This document shows, piece by piece, positions 1 through 9,359 of a stretch of DNA of 64,000 bases (the stretch's first letter is position 1; each line of letters starts with the position of its first letter). Origin of the DNA: Diplolepis rosae. Its lineage: Eukaryota > Arthropoda > Insecta > Hymenoptera > Diplolepididae. The translations under genes were made by a program, and so were the position numbers. Under the pieces are notes generated by a model, which did not search any database, was not told where the DNA came from, and worked only from the letters and a program-made list of their open reading frames with translations. Location of the stretch: the NCBI GenBank assembly GCA_030998225.1, contig JAPYXD010000553.1:6386001-6450000 (forward strand). Reading direction: 5' to 3'.

Positions 1-986
1 ACGACAGAAGGTCCCATTACTCCGTTTACATTTTCTGCTTTGGGATCCTGTACAATTTTATCACAATCCCGATTATGCTGTGTCAAGGACCGTCCTTCGT
101 GCTTATCTCCACAATACACTCGAGTATAACCTTTCCTGTATGGTACTGATTCTCCGGGAATAATGCAATACGAACATCCGTGTTTTCCATTGAATTGCTT
201 GATGTTTTGAATTGCAGGTCGAGCTACTGAATCGACGGGTGCAAGAAGAGTGTGAACTTTAATTCTTATAGGTTCCTCATCCAAAAATGTAGTGATTTCG
301 AAACCGTTCTCGTGTAGATCTATTAGCTCATCAATGAATGGTCGCAAAAACATATTCATGGGCGGTTTCTTTGATTCAAACCATACGGAAGAACAAATTA
401 TAAGATCTTTCCTCAATCGATACTCCAATTCGTTAACCATCACCAAATTTGCCCAGATGGACAGTCTAATTGAGTTGAAGGTTTTCATACCATCTGTAAA
501 CCACTGGATGGTAATGTCATTTTCTCCGATAATATTTTTTTCTCTTAGAGTCTTGTAATATTTTCCACTTATAACATCATTTTCATTTTCATTTATTTTT
601 CTGAATTCTTTGTAATATTTGCTCTGTACTAATTGGGTTAGTTGTTCTTTAAGTGGCAAGTACGGGAAATATTGGCCAGCTTTATGCAAATCTTTTTGGT
701 CATATTCAGCTCTGCAACCTGGACAACGTTCTTTATTAGAATTGTCGAATTTTAAAATAAGACAGCACTTTATACAGAAGTAGCAGTTGATAGCAGTTGC
801 CTGAGGAAATGATTTTAAGAAATGATATTTTGAGCTATGCGTATCATACGGTAAATGGCAGTCAAGGACATGAAGATTACTCTCTAGAGCTGCATCCGAA
901 AACCCAAATCGAAGAGCTTCAGCCAAAAATATCGCTTCACTTTCTTCTTTAGTTAAATTGCAACCTTCATACAGCGGATTTCTTAT
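1..986 (-). CDS. TNP2-like (CACTA/En-Spm-type) transposase, internal exon, runs off left edge
   Basis: An open frame of 328 codons on the minus strand with no stop, starting directly after a good splice acceptor (tttctag at 987-993). It opens IRNPLYEGCNLTKEES, continues into a Cys-rich stretch (CYFCIKCC near residue 100, CPGC near 120), and then a catalytic-core-like block with SSVWFESKKPPMNMFLRPF, ELIDLHENGFE, VDSVARPAIQNI and FNGKHGCSYC. These blocks resemble the TNP2-like transposases annotated in many metazoan genomes; this is recognition from memory of the family, not a search. The exon joins in phase 0 to the exon at 1650-1991. It has no frame damage in the window, unlike nearly everything else here, so the copy may be young or domesticated. 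The 3' part lies outside the window. Confidence 0.6.
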   Translation of the reverse strand, partial: MRNPLYEGCNLTKEESEAIFLAEALRFGFSDAALESNLHVLDCHLPYDTHSSKYHFLKSFPQATAINCYFCIKCCLILKFDNSNKERCPGCRAEYDQKDLHKAGQYFPYLPLKEQLTQLVQSKYYKEFRKINENENDVISGKYYKTLREKNIIGENDITIQWFTDGMKTFNSIRLSIWANLVMVNELEYRLRKDLIICSSVWFESKKPPMNMFLRPFIDELIDLHENGFEITTFLDEEPIRIKVHTLLAPVDSVARPAIQNIKQFNGKHGCSYCIIPGESVPYRKGYTRVYCGDKHEGRSLTQHNRDCDKIVQDPKAENVNGVMGPSV

Positions 987-1649
987 CTAGAAATTTGAAA
1001 AAGAAGAAATAGAAAAGGAAAAAGTAATGAAAGGATAGAAAAGCTACGTATTTCATATGCGTTACGTTGGGTAAAAAAAACAAAAGTTTAGAAATGAAAG
1101 TGTGTGGAAAGATAGAATATTATCAAAATTTATTTATTTTTACTGGCTTCATACCCTTTTCTTCTAATTCTTAAAGTTTTTTATTATCTTTCAAACGACT
1201 TCAAATATTCTTTATAATGTTTTCTTACACATAAAAATGGATATTAAGGGTTAAACCAAATTTGAATGTGGAAAGAAAATTTCCCTTCCATCTTTCCTAT
1301 ACACAGACGATTACAGAACGCCCCCCCCCCCACGCATTTATAATTTGAGAATGAAATATGAACACCAGAAATTCAGCATCACAACGAATATGTAAAGATT
1401 TTTAAAGAGATTTAAAAAAATTGAACAACATTCAAAAAGACTTGTATTTGCATTCGTGATGTCTTATTTTACATTGAGGTACACCTTGAAAATGTCACAA
1501 ATCGTCAAAGATATGTACTTTATGAACAGATAAAATTGATCTAAAAAACCGGTTGCTATTAAATTCATATTGTGTCATAAAATCCTATGTTCTAATAAGT
1601 ATATTTGTTTCATGATAGATACTTAGTTTAAGAAAAGTTTATTCATTAC
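987..1649 (-). other. Inferred intron of the TNP2-like gene
   Basis: GT-AG intron of 663 bp inferred from the donor GTAATG at 1649 and acceptor tttctag at 987, both phase 0. The interior is AT-rich and contains a run of 13 C at about 1320-1332. No other feature was seen. Confidence 0.45.
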
Positions 1650-1991
1650 TTGATTTTCATCTATGAAATCATCGGCTTCAATGCCGACAATTGCATTTGC
1701 ATCATAAAAGATCTCATCCTCTAAATCATTTTCTTCCTCGACATTATCATTACGTACAATATTGAAATCATCGTCCTGAACATCTTCATAATAAATTTCG
1801 GGATTTGGTTCTAAACGAGCTGTGATAACCTCAGAAGTATCTTCCTCGAAACTGTAATTTTCACTAGCTGCCCATGGGAATGCAGGAAGTGTTTTTTCAT
1901 ATTTTGTAACAGTGGATTCAACTGTTTCTACTGAAATATCATCTCCAACATTTCCAGTCAACCTGTTATCTGCATTATCAAGATTTAAAAT
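1650..1991 (-). CDS. Upstream acidic exon of the TNP2-like transposase
   Basis: Minus-strand exon bounded by an acceptor (ccttttttag, ending at 1992) and a donor (CAA|GTAATG at 1650/1649). It is open in phase 0 over 114 codons, starting ILNLDNADNRLTGN and ending GIEADDFIDENQ. Joining it across the intron 1649-987 keeps phase 0 into IRNPLYEG. The protein is very acidic (runs such as EEENDLEDEIFYD), as is common at the N terminus of TNP2-type transposases. No initiator Met is visible, so an earlier exon must lie upstream (higher coordinates). If the donor is skipped the frame ends at TAA 1623-1625, a possible alternative end. Confidence 0.5.
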
Positions 1992-2146
1992 CTAAAAAAG
2001 GAATTTAGAAAATGGTTATATCACTTCTTTATATATGAAACATTGCATTAATTAATTAAATAATTGATCAATTTTATTATTGATAGATATATAGGAGTCG
2101 ATCAAGTTGGGGGTTAAAAAATGAATGAAACACTTATCCACAGTCA

Positions 2147-2551
2147 TCAATGATCTGTTATGAGCGACGTTTCGTTGGCTTGATTCGCCTGTTTGTGAGG
2201 AACCCAAATATCGAGTTTAATAACGTAACCAAGTTGTTTTAAATATCTTTCAACGCATGTATGTAATATGTTAAGCTTATCTGCAATTTCTCGTGTCGTA
2301 CTACGCCGGTTATTTTCTATCATTGCTTTTACTTCGTCGTCGTCAACTTCAGTTGGGCGTCCAGAGCGTGGTGCATCTTTTAGGTCAAAATCTCCGGATC
2401 GAAAACGAGCAAACCAATTTTGGCATTGGCGTTCTGTTAATGATTTTATACTGTAAACATCATGCAACTTTTTCAGAGCTTGCACTGCGTTTTTTCCTTT
2501 TCGGAAGTAATAAAGTAAAATGTGACGAAAATGACCGTCTGGAATCTCCAT
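2147..2551 (-). pseudogene. Mariner transposase, N-terminal HTH half only
   Basis: 134 codons starting MEIPDGHFRHILLYYFRKGK. It holds the two helix-turn-helix motifs of mariner DNA-binding domains: CQNWFARFRSGDFDLKD near residues 43-60 and the second HTH around TTREIADKLNILHTCVERYL (85-104). It then reaches the WVPH box near residue 116. After that the reading changes to unrelated QANQANETS and stops. The D,D34D catalytic domain is missing, so the protein could at most bind TIRs. The copy at 43.5 kb belongs to the same subfamily. Confidence 0.8.
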
Positions 2552-2734
2552 TTCAAATCAATGCAAAACAATAAATAAACAACAAAACTTGAAACTTTTT
2601 TTTTACTGAATAATCTATGAAACGTCAGCTATCAAATACCATATACGGTCTGAAGTTTGCAATAAAGAAGAACGACTTCGAATGACTAAAGACATCTAGC
2701 GGAAAAAAGCGAAATTACTTTGTTGCCAACCAAA
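2147..2734 (-). mobile_element. Mariner (mellifera/cecropia-type) 5' fragment with one TIR
   Basis: The right end carries a mariner terminal inverted repeat, read on the minus strand as TA then TTTGGTTGGCAACAAAGTAA (2736 leftward). It resembles the TTGGGTTGGCAAC termini of mellifera/Hsmar-like mariners. The transposase N terminus follows at 2551. The matching left TIR is absent and the coding sequence stops after the WVPHK box, so about two thirds of the element is deleted. DNA from 2000 to 2146 shows no mariner similarity. Confidence 0.75.
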
Positions 2735-3319
2735 TAGATATTAAGTATATAGTAGTTAGCTGTTATTAGAATCAAATAGGCATATTTAGGAAATTTAGAA
2801 CCTATATATATTTAGTATAATAAGATGTAGGGATAAAAATACTTTTCTTATTTTAAGAAAATGGAAATTTGTAAATTGAACTAGTCTTAGATTGTTTAAT
2901 AGGAGGAATGAAAACAAGAAATGATGAAAATCACTAAAAAAAATTTTCTAAAATATTTTAGGATATATTTTAATAGGCATTTATATACCGTCTCAAAATG
3001 ATCATTATGATTACTTCTGATGAGCCAGTTTCGGAAGTAAATATTGCTCTTCTGCATAGCAGGATTCTAGCTGAAAACTCTGTTCTCCGTGTAGAGGTTT
3101 GAATTGACAAGGGCATTCTTCTTCAAGCCACATTTGATGGCAATAAGTCGCCTTGTGAAGTTTACTAGTGTTGTGTCTCAAAACCTTATAGGTAAGCAAA
3201 TAAACGTATAACGCCTTGCCGTTTCCTACGTCTCCCATCATTCTCTACTTTTGGAGAATCTTGGGGCATGCTCCGCCCCTTAATATCGTTCTGTTTGGTT
3301 CTTTCTGCAGAATGAAAAC
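2735..3319. other. Intergenic, no supported gene
   Basis: AT-rich up to 3000, then a stretch of more balanced composition (3011-3300). This contains a 76-codon minus-strand frame with scattered Cys and His (CHQMWLEEECPC) that I could not assign. A possible splice acceptor (ttctttctgcag) sits at 3300-3311, just before the frame at 3320. Confidence 0.3.
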
Positions 3320-3745
3320 TTGTCGACCACTGCAGAGATTCCCTTCAGTGACTGCGGCACGCAGGTGAGGAAGAAACACCTCCAGCCTTACCTCCAGAAC
3401 TTCACCGTGACCTCGGAGGAGGAGAACGAAGTCTCTGAAGACAGACTATTTCAAGCATCATGCTCAGGGGAGGGGGTGCAGAAGAAAAATGCGTGCATCC
3501 AAACCGGGAGATATGGACCACTTGGACTCCCCCTTCTCACAATAAGCCCCGTCGTTTTTTTATTTGTTTCGTTTAGGTTTTTCTTTGCTGCCATGGCTTT
3601 GCCAGGTTTCATCAGTCCGGAGGAGGAATTGGCCTCGAAGGAAAATCAAATTCCGATCGCCAACATCAATTCAGATCGCTGGGCCGGACGGAGGTATGTC
3701 ACCATGGAGTTCTCGTCCAACTTATCAAGGAGGAAACGGTCCTAG
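3312..3745 (+). CDS. Unrecognised 141-codon ORF fragment
   Basis: An open frame following the acceptor-like tttctgcag at 3303-3311. It starts with NENLSTTAEIPFSDCGTQ and ends SSNLSRRKRS, with a hydrophobic segment near residues 70-92 (PLLTISPVVFLFVSFRFFFA). The local composition is clearly less AT-rich than the surroundings. I do not recognise the family. It could be an exon of a decayed transposon or of a host gene. The hydrophobic stretch may simply be polypyrimidine DNA of an intron (ctttttatttgtttcg) read as protein. The truncated mariner A begins about 70 bp downstream. Confidence 0.25.
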
Positions 3746-4398
3746 GTGATGCCATGTCGCGTTTAGATGGTTTCTCGTTGCAAACCTGACTTGGCGTAAC
3801 CGAAAATGCCTACATAACAAATTATGACTTTAAGATACTTGTATATTCAAAAGAAAGGAAATTGGGTTCCACATGAACTCAAGCCGAGAGACGTTGAAAG
3901 GCGGTTTTTCATGTCCGAAATGCTGCTGGAACGCCACAACAAGAAGACATTTTTGCATCGGATTGTTACTGGTGATGAAAAATGGATCCATTACGACAAC
4001 CCCAAGCGCAAAAAATCATATGGGAAACCCGGCCAACCAGCTCTGTATTTGGTGGGATCAGAAGGGTGTGCTGTATTATGAGCTGCTAAAACCGGGTGAA
4101 ACCATCAATGGAGAACGCTACCGAACACAATTAATCCGTTTGAAGAGAGCAATAGCCAAAAAACGCCCGGAATATGCGACCAGACACGAGGCAATAATTT
4201 TCCATCTTGACAACGCTCGGCCCCATGTTGCTATTCCGGTTAAGAACTATTTGGAAAACAGTGGATGGGAAGTGTTACCCCACCCGCCTTATAGCCCAGG
4301 CCTTGCCTCTTCTGACTACCATTTGTTCCGATCGATGCAGAACGCCCTCACTGGAATACGGTTCACATCAGAACAGGGTATCAAAAATTGGCTTGATT

Positions 4399-4406
4399 CA
4401 TTCTTG
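4399..4406. repeat. TSD of the hAT-type MITE (left copy)
   Basis: CATTCTTG, repeated at 4962-4969; 8 bp, as expected for hAT insertions. Confidence 0.85.
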
Positions 4407-4961
4407 CAGCCTTGCCATTGCTACTGATTTATCAGGAGTTCTACTGATTTTTGAGAGTGGCTACTGATATACTGATTTTCTTTAAAGTCTCCTGATTTTT
4501 TTCGGCACTTGAGTAAAGTGCACAGGAGCCTATAGAGGAATAGGGAAACAGGATTTAACCAATGCGATTGTCGTCGCACGAATCCCAGGCTATCATCTCA
4601 TTGGTTAAATGCTGTTCCCCTATTCCTCAATTACCCTATTCTCCTCGACGTAGGATTGCATTGCTTATTATTTCAAAAATAATCATTTTCGCGTCAAGAG
4701 AATTTGACATTTTCCCGCCAGAAAATTTAAGGTGGCTGACGAATCCGCGATCTCATTGGTTGAAAAATGTGAAAGAATGATGTTTACAACTGAAAAATGC
4801 TTCATTTTATGTCATTTTGCTTTTATATAATGAAATTATATTATTTAAGAGTATTTTAATTATTTTAAGAATAATTCATAATTTTTATAAATCTCCTGAT
4901 TTTTTGTTATGTCTCCTGATAAAAAGCTCCTGACTTTTTGTCTCGACCGTTGGCAACGCTG
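4407..4961. mobile_element. 555-bp hAT-type MITE with 8-bp TSD
   Basis: Flanked by the exact 8-bp direct repeat CATTCTTG (4399-4406 and 4962-4969), present once in mariner copy B-type sequence. The ends are inverted: CAGCCTTGCCATTGC at the left, and CAGCGTTGCCAACGG reading inward from the right. The 8-bp TSD plus CAG-starting TIR is diagnostic of hAT elements. Subterminal motifs ctactgattt and ctcctgatttttt recur at both ends, as hAT transposases prefer. It encodes nothing. A central inverted repeat (about 4535-4563 against 4600-4628) can form a strong hairpin. Confidence 0.85.
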
Positions 4962-5142
4962 CATTCTTGGCCGCCAAGCCGGCGCAGTTCTTTTGGGATG
5001 GAATCCACAAATTGCCACAAAGATAGGAAAAAGTCATAGCTTCAGATGGACAATACTTTGGATAATACTATTATACATGTTTTTCTTAAATAAACGTTAA
5101 AATTTTGAAAAAAAAACCGCACGAATTAAGTTACAAATTTAA

Positions 5143-5408
5143 TAATAAATGATGGAAATGATAGTTTATGGATATTAATATAGAACTTATAAATAAACCT
5201 CGAAAATTATTGAAAAATTATAAATAATGAGCCAAAATGTCGATCCCATGTATGAATAAACGATACGCGAAAATTAAACCATTTGTCACTCATCTGTGCA
5301 CATGGGAAATCTCCACGTGAGTCCGTTAGGGTAAATAATACCGGCGATGGTGCTTAAATTGGAGCGAATTTGCACTTCCGGCAATTTATCCAGTGCTGGC
5401 TTGTCCCA
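5143..5408. other. Short non-coding gap
   Basis: AT-rich to about 5280, then balanced composition leading into the gag fragment. No gene seen. Confidence 0.3.
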
Positions 5409-5759
5409 TTACGCGTTTTCCGACGCGGGGCCGGCGCATGTGGTGTACGTATGCGTATTTTGGTCGGGTTCACCATATCTGTGGCAAAAAGATTTCCTTA
5501 CGTATCTACAATTCCTAAAACTATGTCCTAACATACCACAGTTCCAACATCCTGGCGAATTCGACTCGTCCCCTTCGTGGAAGCTACTGTCGAGATTACC
5601 TTGTTGGCCGCTTATTAAACTTACTTGTCTACCTCTGAGATTAGAGGGCAAGAGAGAATTGTCGTTTGTTACTTCTATAGTTGCAAGCCAACGGCACAAA
5701 GTCTTGCAGGATAGTTTGGTTACGTATCTTGCTAAGTACACGAGAAATGAATCTGGCAT
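5409..5759 (-). pseudogene. LTR-retrotransposon gag fragment with CCHC zinc knuckle
   Basis: A 116-codon minus-strand frame. A perfect CX2CX4HX4C knuckle, CWNCGMLGHSFRNC, lies near residues 71-84. It is followed by a decayed second one, CHRYGEPDQNTHTYTTC, where the second Cys is Tyr. Such paired knuckles bind RNA in retrotransposon nucleocapsids. Only the C-terminal part of gag is present. No protease or RT was found downstream (lower coordinates). Which LTR clade it belongs to cannot be decided. The sequence upstream on its strand (5725-5975) recurs at 33.7 kb. Confidence 0.6.
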
Positions 5760-5975
5760 GCACTTGTTAACAAGATAGGTTAGTTCGTCCCGATTTCAGA
5801 ATTGAATCACTATTAACAGAACACGACTAAATACGACGATATACGTAATCCAAAGGAACTAGATAGCCCTACTGTTACCGGACTTGCACCACTTAAGGAC
5901 CAAGGAATTTATCCACCAAGTACCGAAGGTAGAATTGTGCTCAAAGAAACCGATGAGACTTACGTTTATCGAAGG
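5725..5975. repeat. Dispersed repeat, copy 1 (second copy at 33725-33970)
   Basis: About 245 bp nearly identical to 33725-33970. Shared landmarks are cttgctaagtacac, ggttagttcgtcccgatttc, acacgactaaatacgacgat and ggacttgcaccacttaagga. Similarity decays past the 'caaagaaaccgatgaga' segment. The two copies are in the same orientation and continue into different DNA on both sides. Copy 1 overlaps the gag fragment, so the repeat is probably part of the same retroelement. Confidence 0.75.
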
Positions 5976-6218
5976 ATCTGCTCACGACGTTGACTTACTA
6001 GCCCGAAATGAATCGAGTTGACCGTACAACTGATCGGAGCTTAACAGGCCGTGCAAACCTAATGGAAAGGTGATGGACCGCTAGCAACTAGCGACGCGTG
6101 TATCTATGCAGATGAACTACCATTATGTGTGCACGTGTTAGTGCATATACATGCATACGTAGGTTCTTTAAATGTGTTACAGAGAATATATTCAAATATA
6201 ATTAAAAGGAATTTGAAG

Positions 6219-6310
6219 ATTTAACGCAAAATTGTGAAAATGTAATTCAAGAGTGAGAAGTTAATATCAACTCACTCTTGAATTTTCATTCTCACAATTT
6301 TGCCTTAAAT
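6219..6310. ncRNA. 92-nt hairpin, candidate small-RNA precursor or MITE relic
   Basis: Arms 6219-6257 and 6271-6310 pair almost completely (atttaac.gcaaaattgtga outside, taattcaagagtgag inside) around a 13-nt loop. Only a few mismatches or bulges occur in ~38 bp. Size and shape fit a pre-miRNA, but a small MITE end-product would look the same. No expression evidence is available. Confidence 0.35.
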
Positions 6311-6461
6311 TTTGGTTTGGTCATAATAAGTAAAAATCATAATTATCTGTAATTTGTATTTTTATTTTCAGAAAATATAGTTGCTCAGCACATTTTGCCT
6401 TAATTTTTGTAGTACAAGATAATTTTTATTGATGTCGTTGCCAAGAATAATCGAAACATAA

Positions 6462-6680
6462 TCAGCCCAGGAAATCTAATGAATACAAATCAGTCAAATA
6501 GAATCCAATTTGTTCCAGAAATTTTCTTTTCTGTGGTGAAAATTGCTGGAGCTCAACTTTTTTAGAAACTAATCGAACACTTTGTGGGGTCGAGATAGCT
6601 CTCTTCGGTGTTGGATGGAAGGCTTCTGCAAGTACATCCTTGCTGGTTCCTGCTTCTGGGATATCTTCTGATTCTTTTTT
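6462..6680 (-). CDS. Candidate terminal exon, unknown protein
   Basis: Follows a good minus-strand acceptor (tatattccag, 6681-6690) and is open for 72 codons. It starts KKESEDIPEAGTSKDVLAEA and ends FLEQIGFYLTDLYSLDFLG then TGA. It is basic in the middle (PQKRKF). It could be a 3' exon of the minus-strand transposase remnant at 7.9-9.4 kb or of an unrelated gene. I do not recognise it. Confidence 0.25.
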   Translation of the reverse strand, partial: KKESEDIPEAGTSKDVLAEAFHPTPKRAISTPQSVRLVSKKVELQQFSPQKRKFLEQIGFYLTDLYSLDFLG

Positions 6681-6952
6681 CTGGAATATAGATTAGAAGC
6701 ATTTAATTTTCATGAATATTTGAAATTTATTTCGTAGGTATTTTATAAAATAAATAAAAAATCATAATATATAAAAATAAATTTTATAAAACAAAACTCC
6801 AGTCACATGTTTCGGGAAATTGCGGTGGGAATTTCTGACATTGTGGAATTTGTATTAGCAATTCTTAGCTATTTTTTCATGAATAATCCTTTGTAATTTT
6901 ATACGATATATGTACCTGCATTTATATCTTCAGTAACATTTAGACAGAAGTA

Positions 6953-7740
6953 CACTGCCGGTCGAAATTATTTGTTCACTTGTTGTTTCAGCTATTCCTA
7001 AAGTGTCTTAATTTTTATAATAACAAGTTGAAATTTTTTTCCCTATCATAAAATAGAAGTTAATAAAATTTTGCATCTAATGAGCATAAGTTAGACAGAA
7101 TGTTAATTTTATAAAAAAATATTTCAAAAAACGTGAAATTTCAATCATTCTTAAGATTTTTAAAATTTTTTGGTCTCATTTAAATGGTAGGCTTTCATAC
7201 TATTTTGCTAACTAATCAAGATATTTTCAGATTTTTTTTCCTGGATTCTACCCGGCGTCAAAAATGATACAAAAAGGTCATAAAATTTTTAAAATGTGAA
7301 GCTACTTACAAGAAATTTTTAAAAAGCAATGTGTGTCATATTTTAATAAAATTTATAGATTACTGTCTTTATTTGGAATTTTTCGACTTCTTCCTACCAT
7401 GTTTGACCCCAGGGTAGAATGCAAAAGAAAAATTCTAAATATGTTGATAAGTTAACAAAATACTATGAAGAGTAACCTTCAAAATGAGACCAAAAACGTT
7501 TAAAAATCTTAATTAATTTCAGTGTTATTAATATTTTTCAAAAAGATCGAAATTTGACGTTTTTTGCAATATATTCTTATAAAATTATCATTTTTCCTTC
7601 AACTTGGGCTCATTAGATTCAAAATTTTATTCACTTCCATGCTATCATGGGAAAAGAAACTCCAACTTGTTATTATAAAAATTAAGACACTTTAAGAATA
7701 GCTAAAACAGCAGGTGAATAAATAATTTTGACCGATAGTG
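6953..7740. mobile_element. 788-bp Tc1-type foldback MITE
   Basis: TA is present on both sides (6951-6952, 7741-7742). Ends are CACTGCCGGTCGAAATTATT on the left and, read inward from the right, CACTATCGGTCAAAATTATT. This matches the CACTG.CGGTCAAAATTATT signature of Tc1-like elements. The inverted arms are very long, about 320 bp each (6953-7275 and 7395-7740), with landmarks such as cctaaagtgtcttaattttt / aaaaattaagacactttaag. The loop is about 120 bp. It has no coding capacity. Confidence 0.85.
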
Positions 7741-7904
7741 TATATACTAGTTTTTTTAGTTTAGGTATCTCAAATAGGGCTCATATGCAAACTGCACCCT
7801 ACTTTCTCCAAAGTCTCGTGTGCTTTCTTTAGGTTTTTCTACTTCGGGCATCAAAATTTCAAAGTCTGTTGGGGAAGAAACAGTCGCCGGTTTAATGACT
7901 TAAA

Positions 7905-9359
7905 GTTCAAACCATACTTATCGCGAGAACTATCAGAAGAAAGCAACAGTTGCAAGGCTTCTGGCTATAAACTTTTTTCTTTTTTCAGATACTTCATACC
8001 TATACTCTGTATGTACGGATCTGATGTTAAGAGGAATCGATTGGTAATGTCCTACATGGTCGCTGTTCTTGAGTTTCTTCGAGCAAAACATTCGCGATAT
8101 TTTTAAATGTCCGTTTACGGGCTTCTTGTGAATACTGATTTTGTAGCCGATGTGCAAAAAGCACTGAAAAAAATTTATTCAAGCATGAAAAGTTGATAAT
8201 CTAAGCCCTAGTCGAGTTCTGTCTACATCTTCGGTTTTCATCAGGTTTATGTCATTACATTTTGATTTGTAGATTTATTTATTTATGTCTGTAAATTACA
8301 TTTTGATGATGTGAAATTGCATATGTAGCAACACATTGTTGATTTTGTGTCTGTCACAGAGTTTTAAACATTACCGTCAATCATAGTACAATAAAAAAAA
8401 ATTCAAATCTAACTGTAACTTCCTTCCCGTCAATAATGGTCGTAAAAGGGATGAGAGATTCGATCTGATTACCAACGTGCTGTTGTTCTTGGACCGTCAA
8501 TGACAGTTTCTTTGGAAAATTGAATTCTAATAGGGCAACAATAACGAGGTGATGAAAGCCTGGGATTTTTTCAAATAACTTATTGTATGTTTAAATGGTC
8601 TGATCCTAAAATTAGATATGGAACAAAAGACGTTAAAAATATACTAGCATCGGAACTGTCCTCGTTCTGTTTGTATTCACTGTGCCCGGAACTTCCATCA
8701 CAACCCCATTTACCAATTAATCTTAGATTTTTCGATACTTTAGGGTGAAAAGATCGACGATTTGTATGCAGCTCGGTATTTCGCAGCACTTAAAGGAGAT
8801 TTTGTTGTGATATCTTTTATAATGATGGCAGTATCGCTTGCTCCTTCAGAAGAAAGTTTCATTCTGGTAGCCAAAGCTATCACCTCCGTGCAACACGTTT
8901 CGCTAACCTCTGAAGCCATTCTTTTCTTTGTAAGTACGTTCACTGAATTCCTCGAAACTCGGTTTTCGAGGACGACCAGGTCTACCTGGAGCAGCAGAAG
9001 TTGATTCTCCAACAGGTTTGCATGAATCCTGAAAAAATAACGTTAAATTGTCCATCTTGAGTCACAACTCGAGTTTTCAAAAAATTAGTTAAATTACTTA
9101 CTGATATTGTTATTGAACTTGTCAACAAATTGTTATTTCTTTCCAGGAATACATTCTTTCGATGCACTTCTTGCCGTCTACCATTCATTTTACGAAGTAA
9201 TTTTTTTAATGAATCTTTGGCTTCACTGCTAATCGAAAAAGAATCGAATAAATTTGAAGGAATTTGCTCCTCAAAAATCTCAAGTTGCGCATCTAAACTT
9301 AATTGAAAATGATCTTGAATAATTTCAAGAATATCCTTGTAAGTGCTCTGGTAATCCAT
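7905..9359 (-). pseudogene. RAG1/Transib-like transposase fossil
   Basis: Reading leftward from ATG at 9359: exon MDYQSTYKDILEIIQDHFQL to SSITIS, donor GTAAGT at 9101; acceptor at 9029; exon DSCKPVGES with an AT-hook-like GRPGRPRKPSFEEFSERT. After a frame change come SEGASDTAIIIKDITTKSPL and AAKYRAAYKSS, then IGKWGCDGSSGHSEYKQ (about 8660-8720), then NPRLSSPRYCCPIRIQFSKE and, after another shift, QEQQHVGNQIESLIPF (about 8420-8560). The middle is missing. At 7920-8165 the C terminus appears in mixed frames: SQEARKRTFKNI, RRNSRTATM, LLTSDPYIQS, PEALQLL. The CDG block matches the first catalytic Asp region of RAG1-type transposases, and the QEARKRTF block matches the region of the catalytic Glu followed by a basic helix. 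Stops and frameshifts make it dead. Confidence 0.55.

Larger units (their letters stand above)
3835..5065 (+). pseudogene. Mariner (mauritiana-type) transposase, broken
   Basis: Similarity starts at YIQKKGNWVPHELKP. First catalytic block: FLHRIVTGDEKWIHYDNPKR. An internal deletion of roughly 45 bp after SYGKPGQPA (about 4037), relative to copy B, shifts the frame before [18 protein letters not shown]. Second block: FHLDNARPHVAIPV, with Asp. Third: HPPYSPGLASSDYHLFRSM, where the usual PDLAPSDYH is altered to PGLAS. The frame is interrupted at LDSF by the MITE and resumes at 4962, reaching SDGQYFG then TAA. The D,D34D residues are recognisable, but deletion, insertion and truncation make it non-functional. 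Confidence 0.85.
3815..5142 (+). mobile_element. Mariner copy A, 5'-truncated, split by a hAT-type MITE
   Basis: The right end is a TIR (AAACCGCACGAATTAAGTTA, 5116 onward) followed by TA. It matches the TIR of copy B at 33188-33213. The left TIR and first third of the transposase are missing. A 555-bp element with its own TSD sits at 4407-4961. Removing it leaves a mariner remnant of roughly 765 bp. Confidence 0.85.

Noticed and set aside
1320..1332. Run of 13 C as a regulatory element
   Set aside because: A homopolymer inside an inferred intron; no supporting context.
5347..5778. 143-codon plus-strand frame opposite the gag fragment
   Set aside because: It is the antisense shadow of the CCHC-containing frame, which carries the meaningful motif.
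7933..8157. 74-codon minus frame MHIGYKISIHKKPVNGHL as a separate gene
   Set aside because: It overlaps the C terminus of the RAG1-like remnant. The family signal comes from neighbouring frames after indels.
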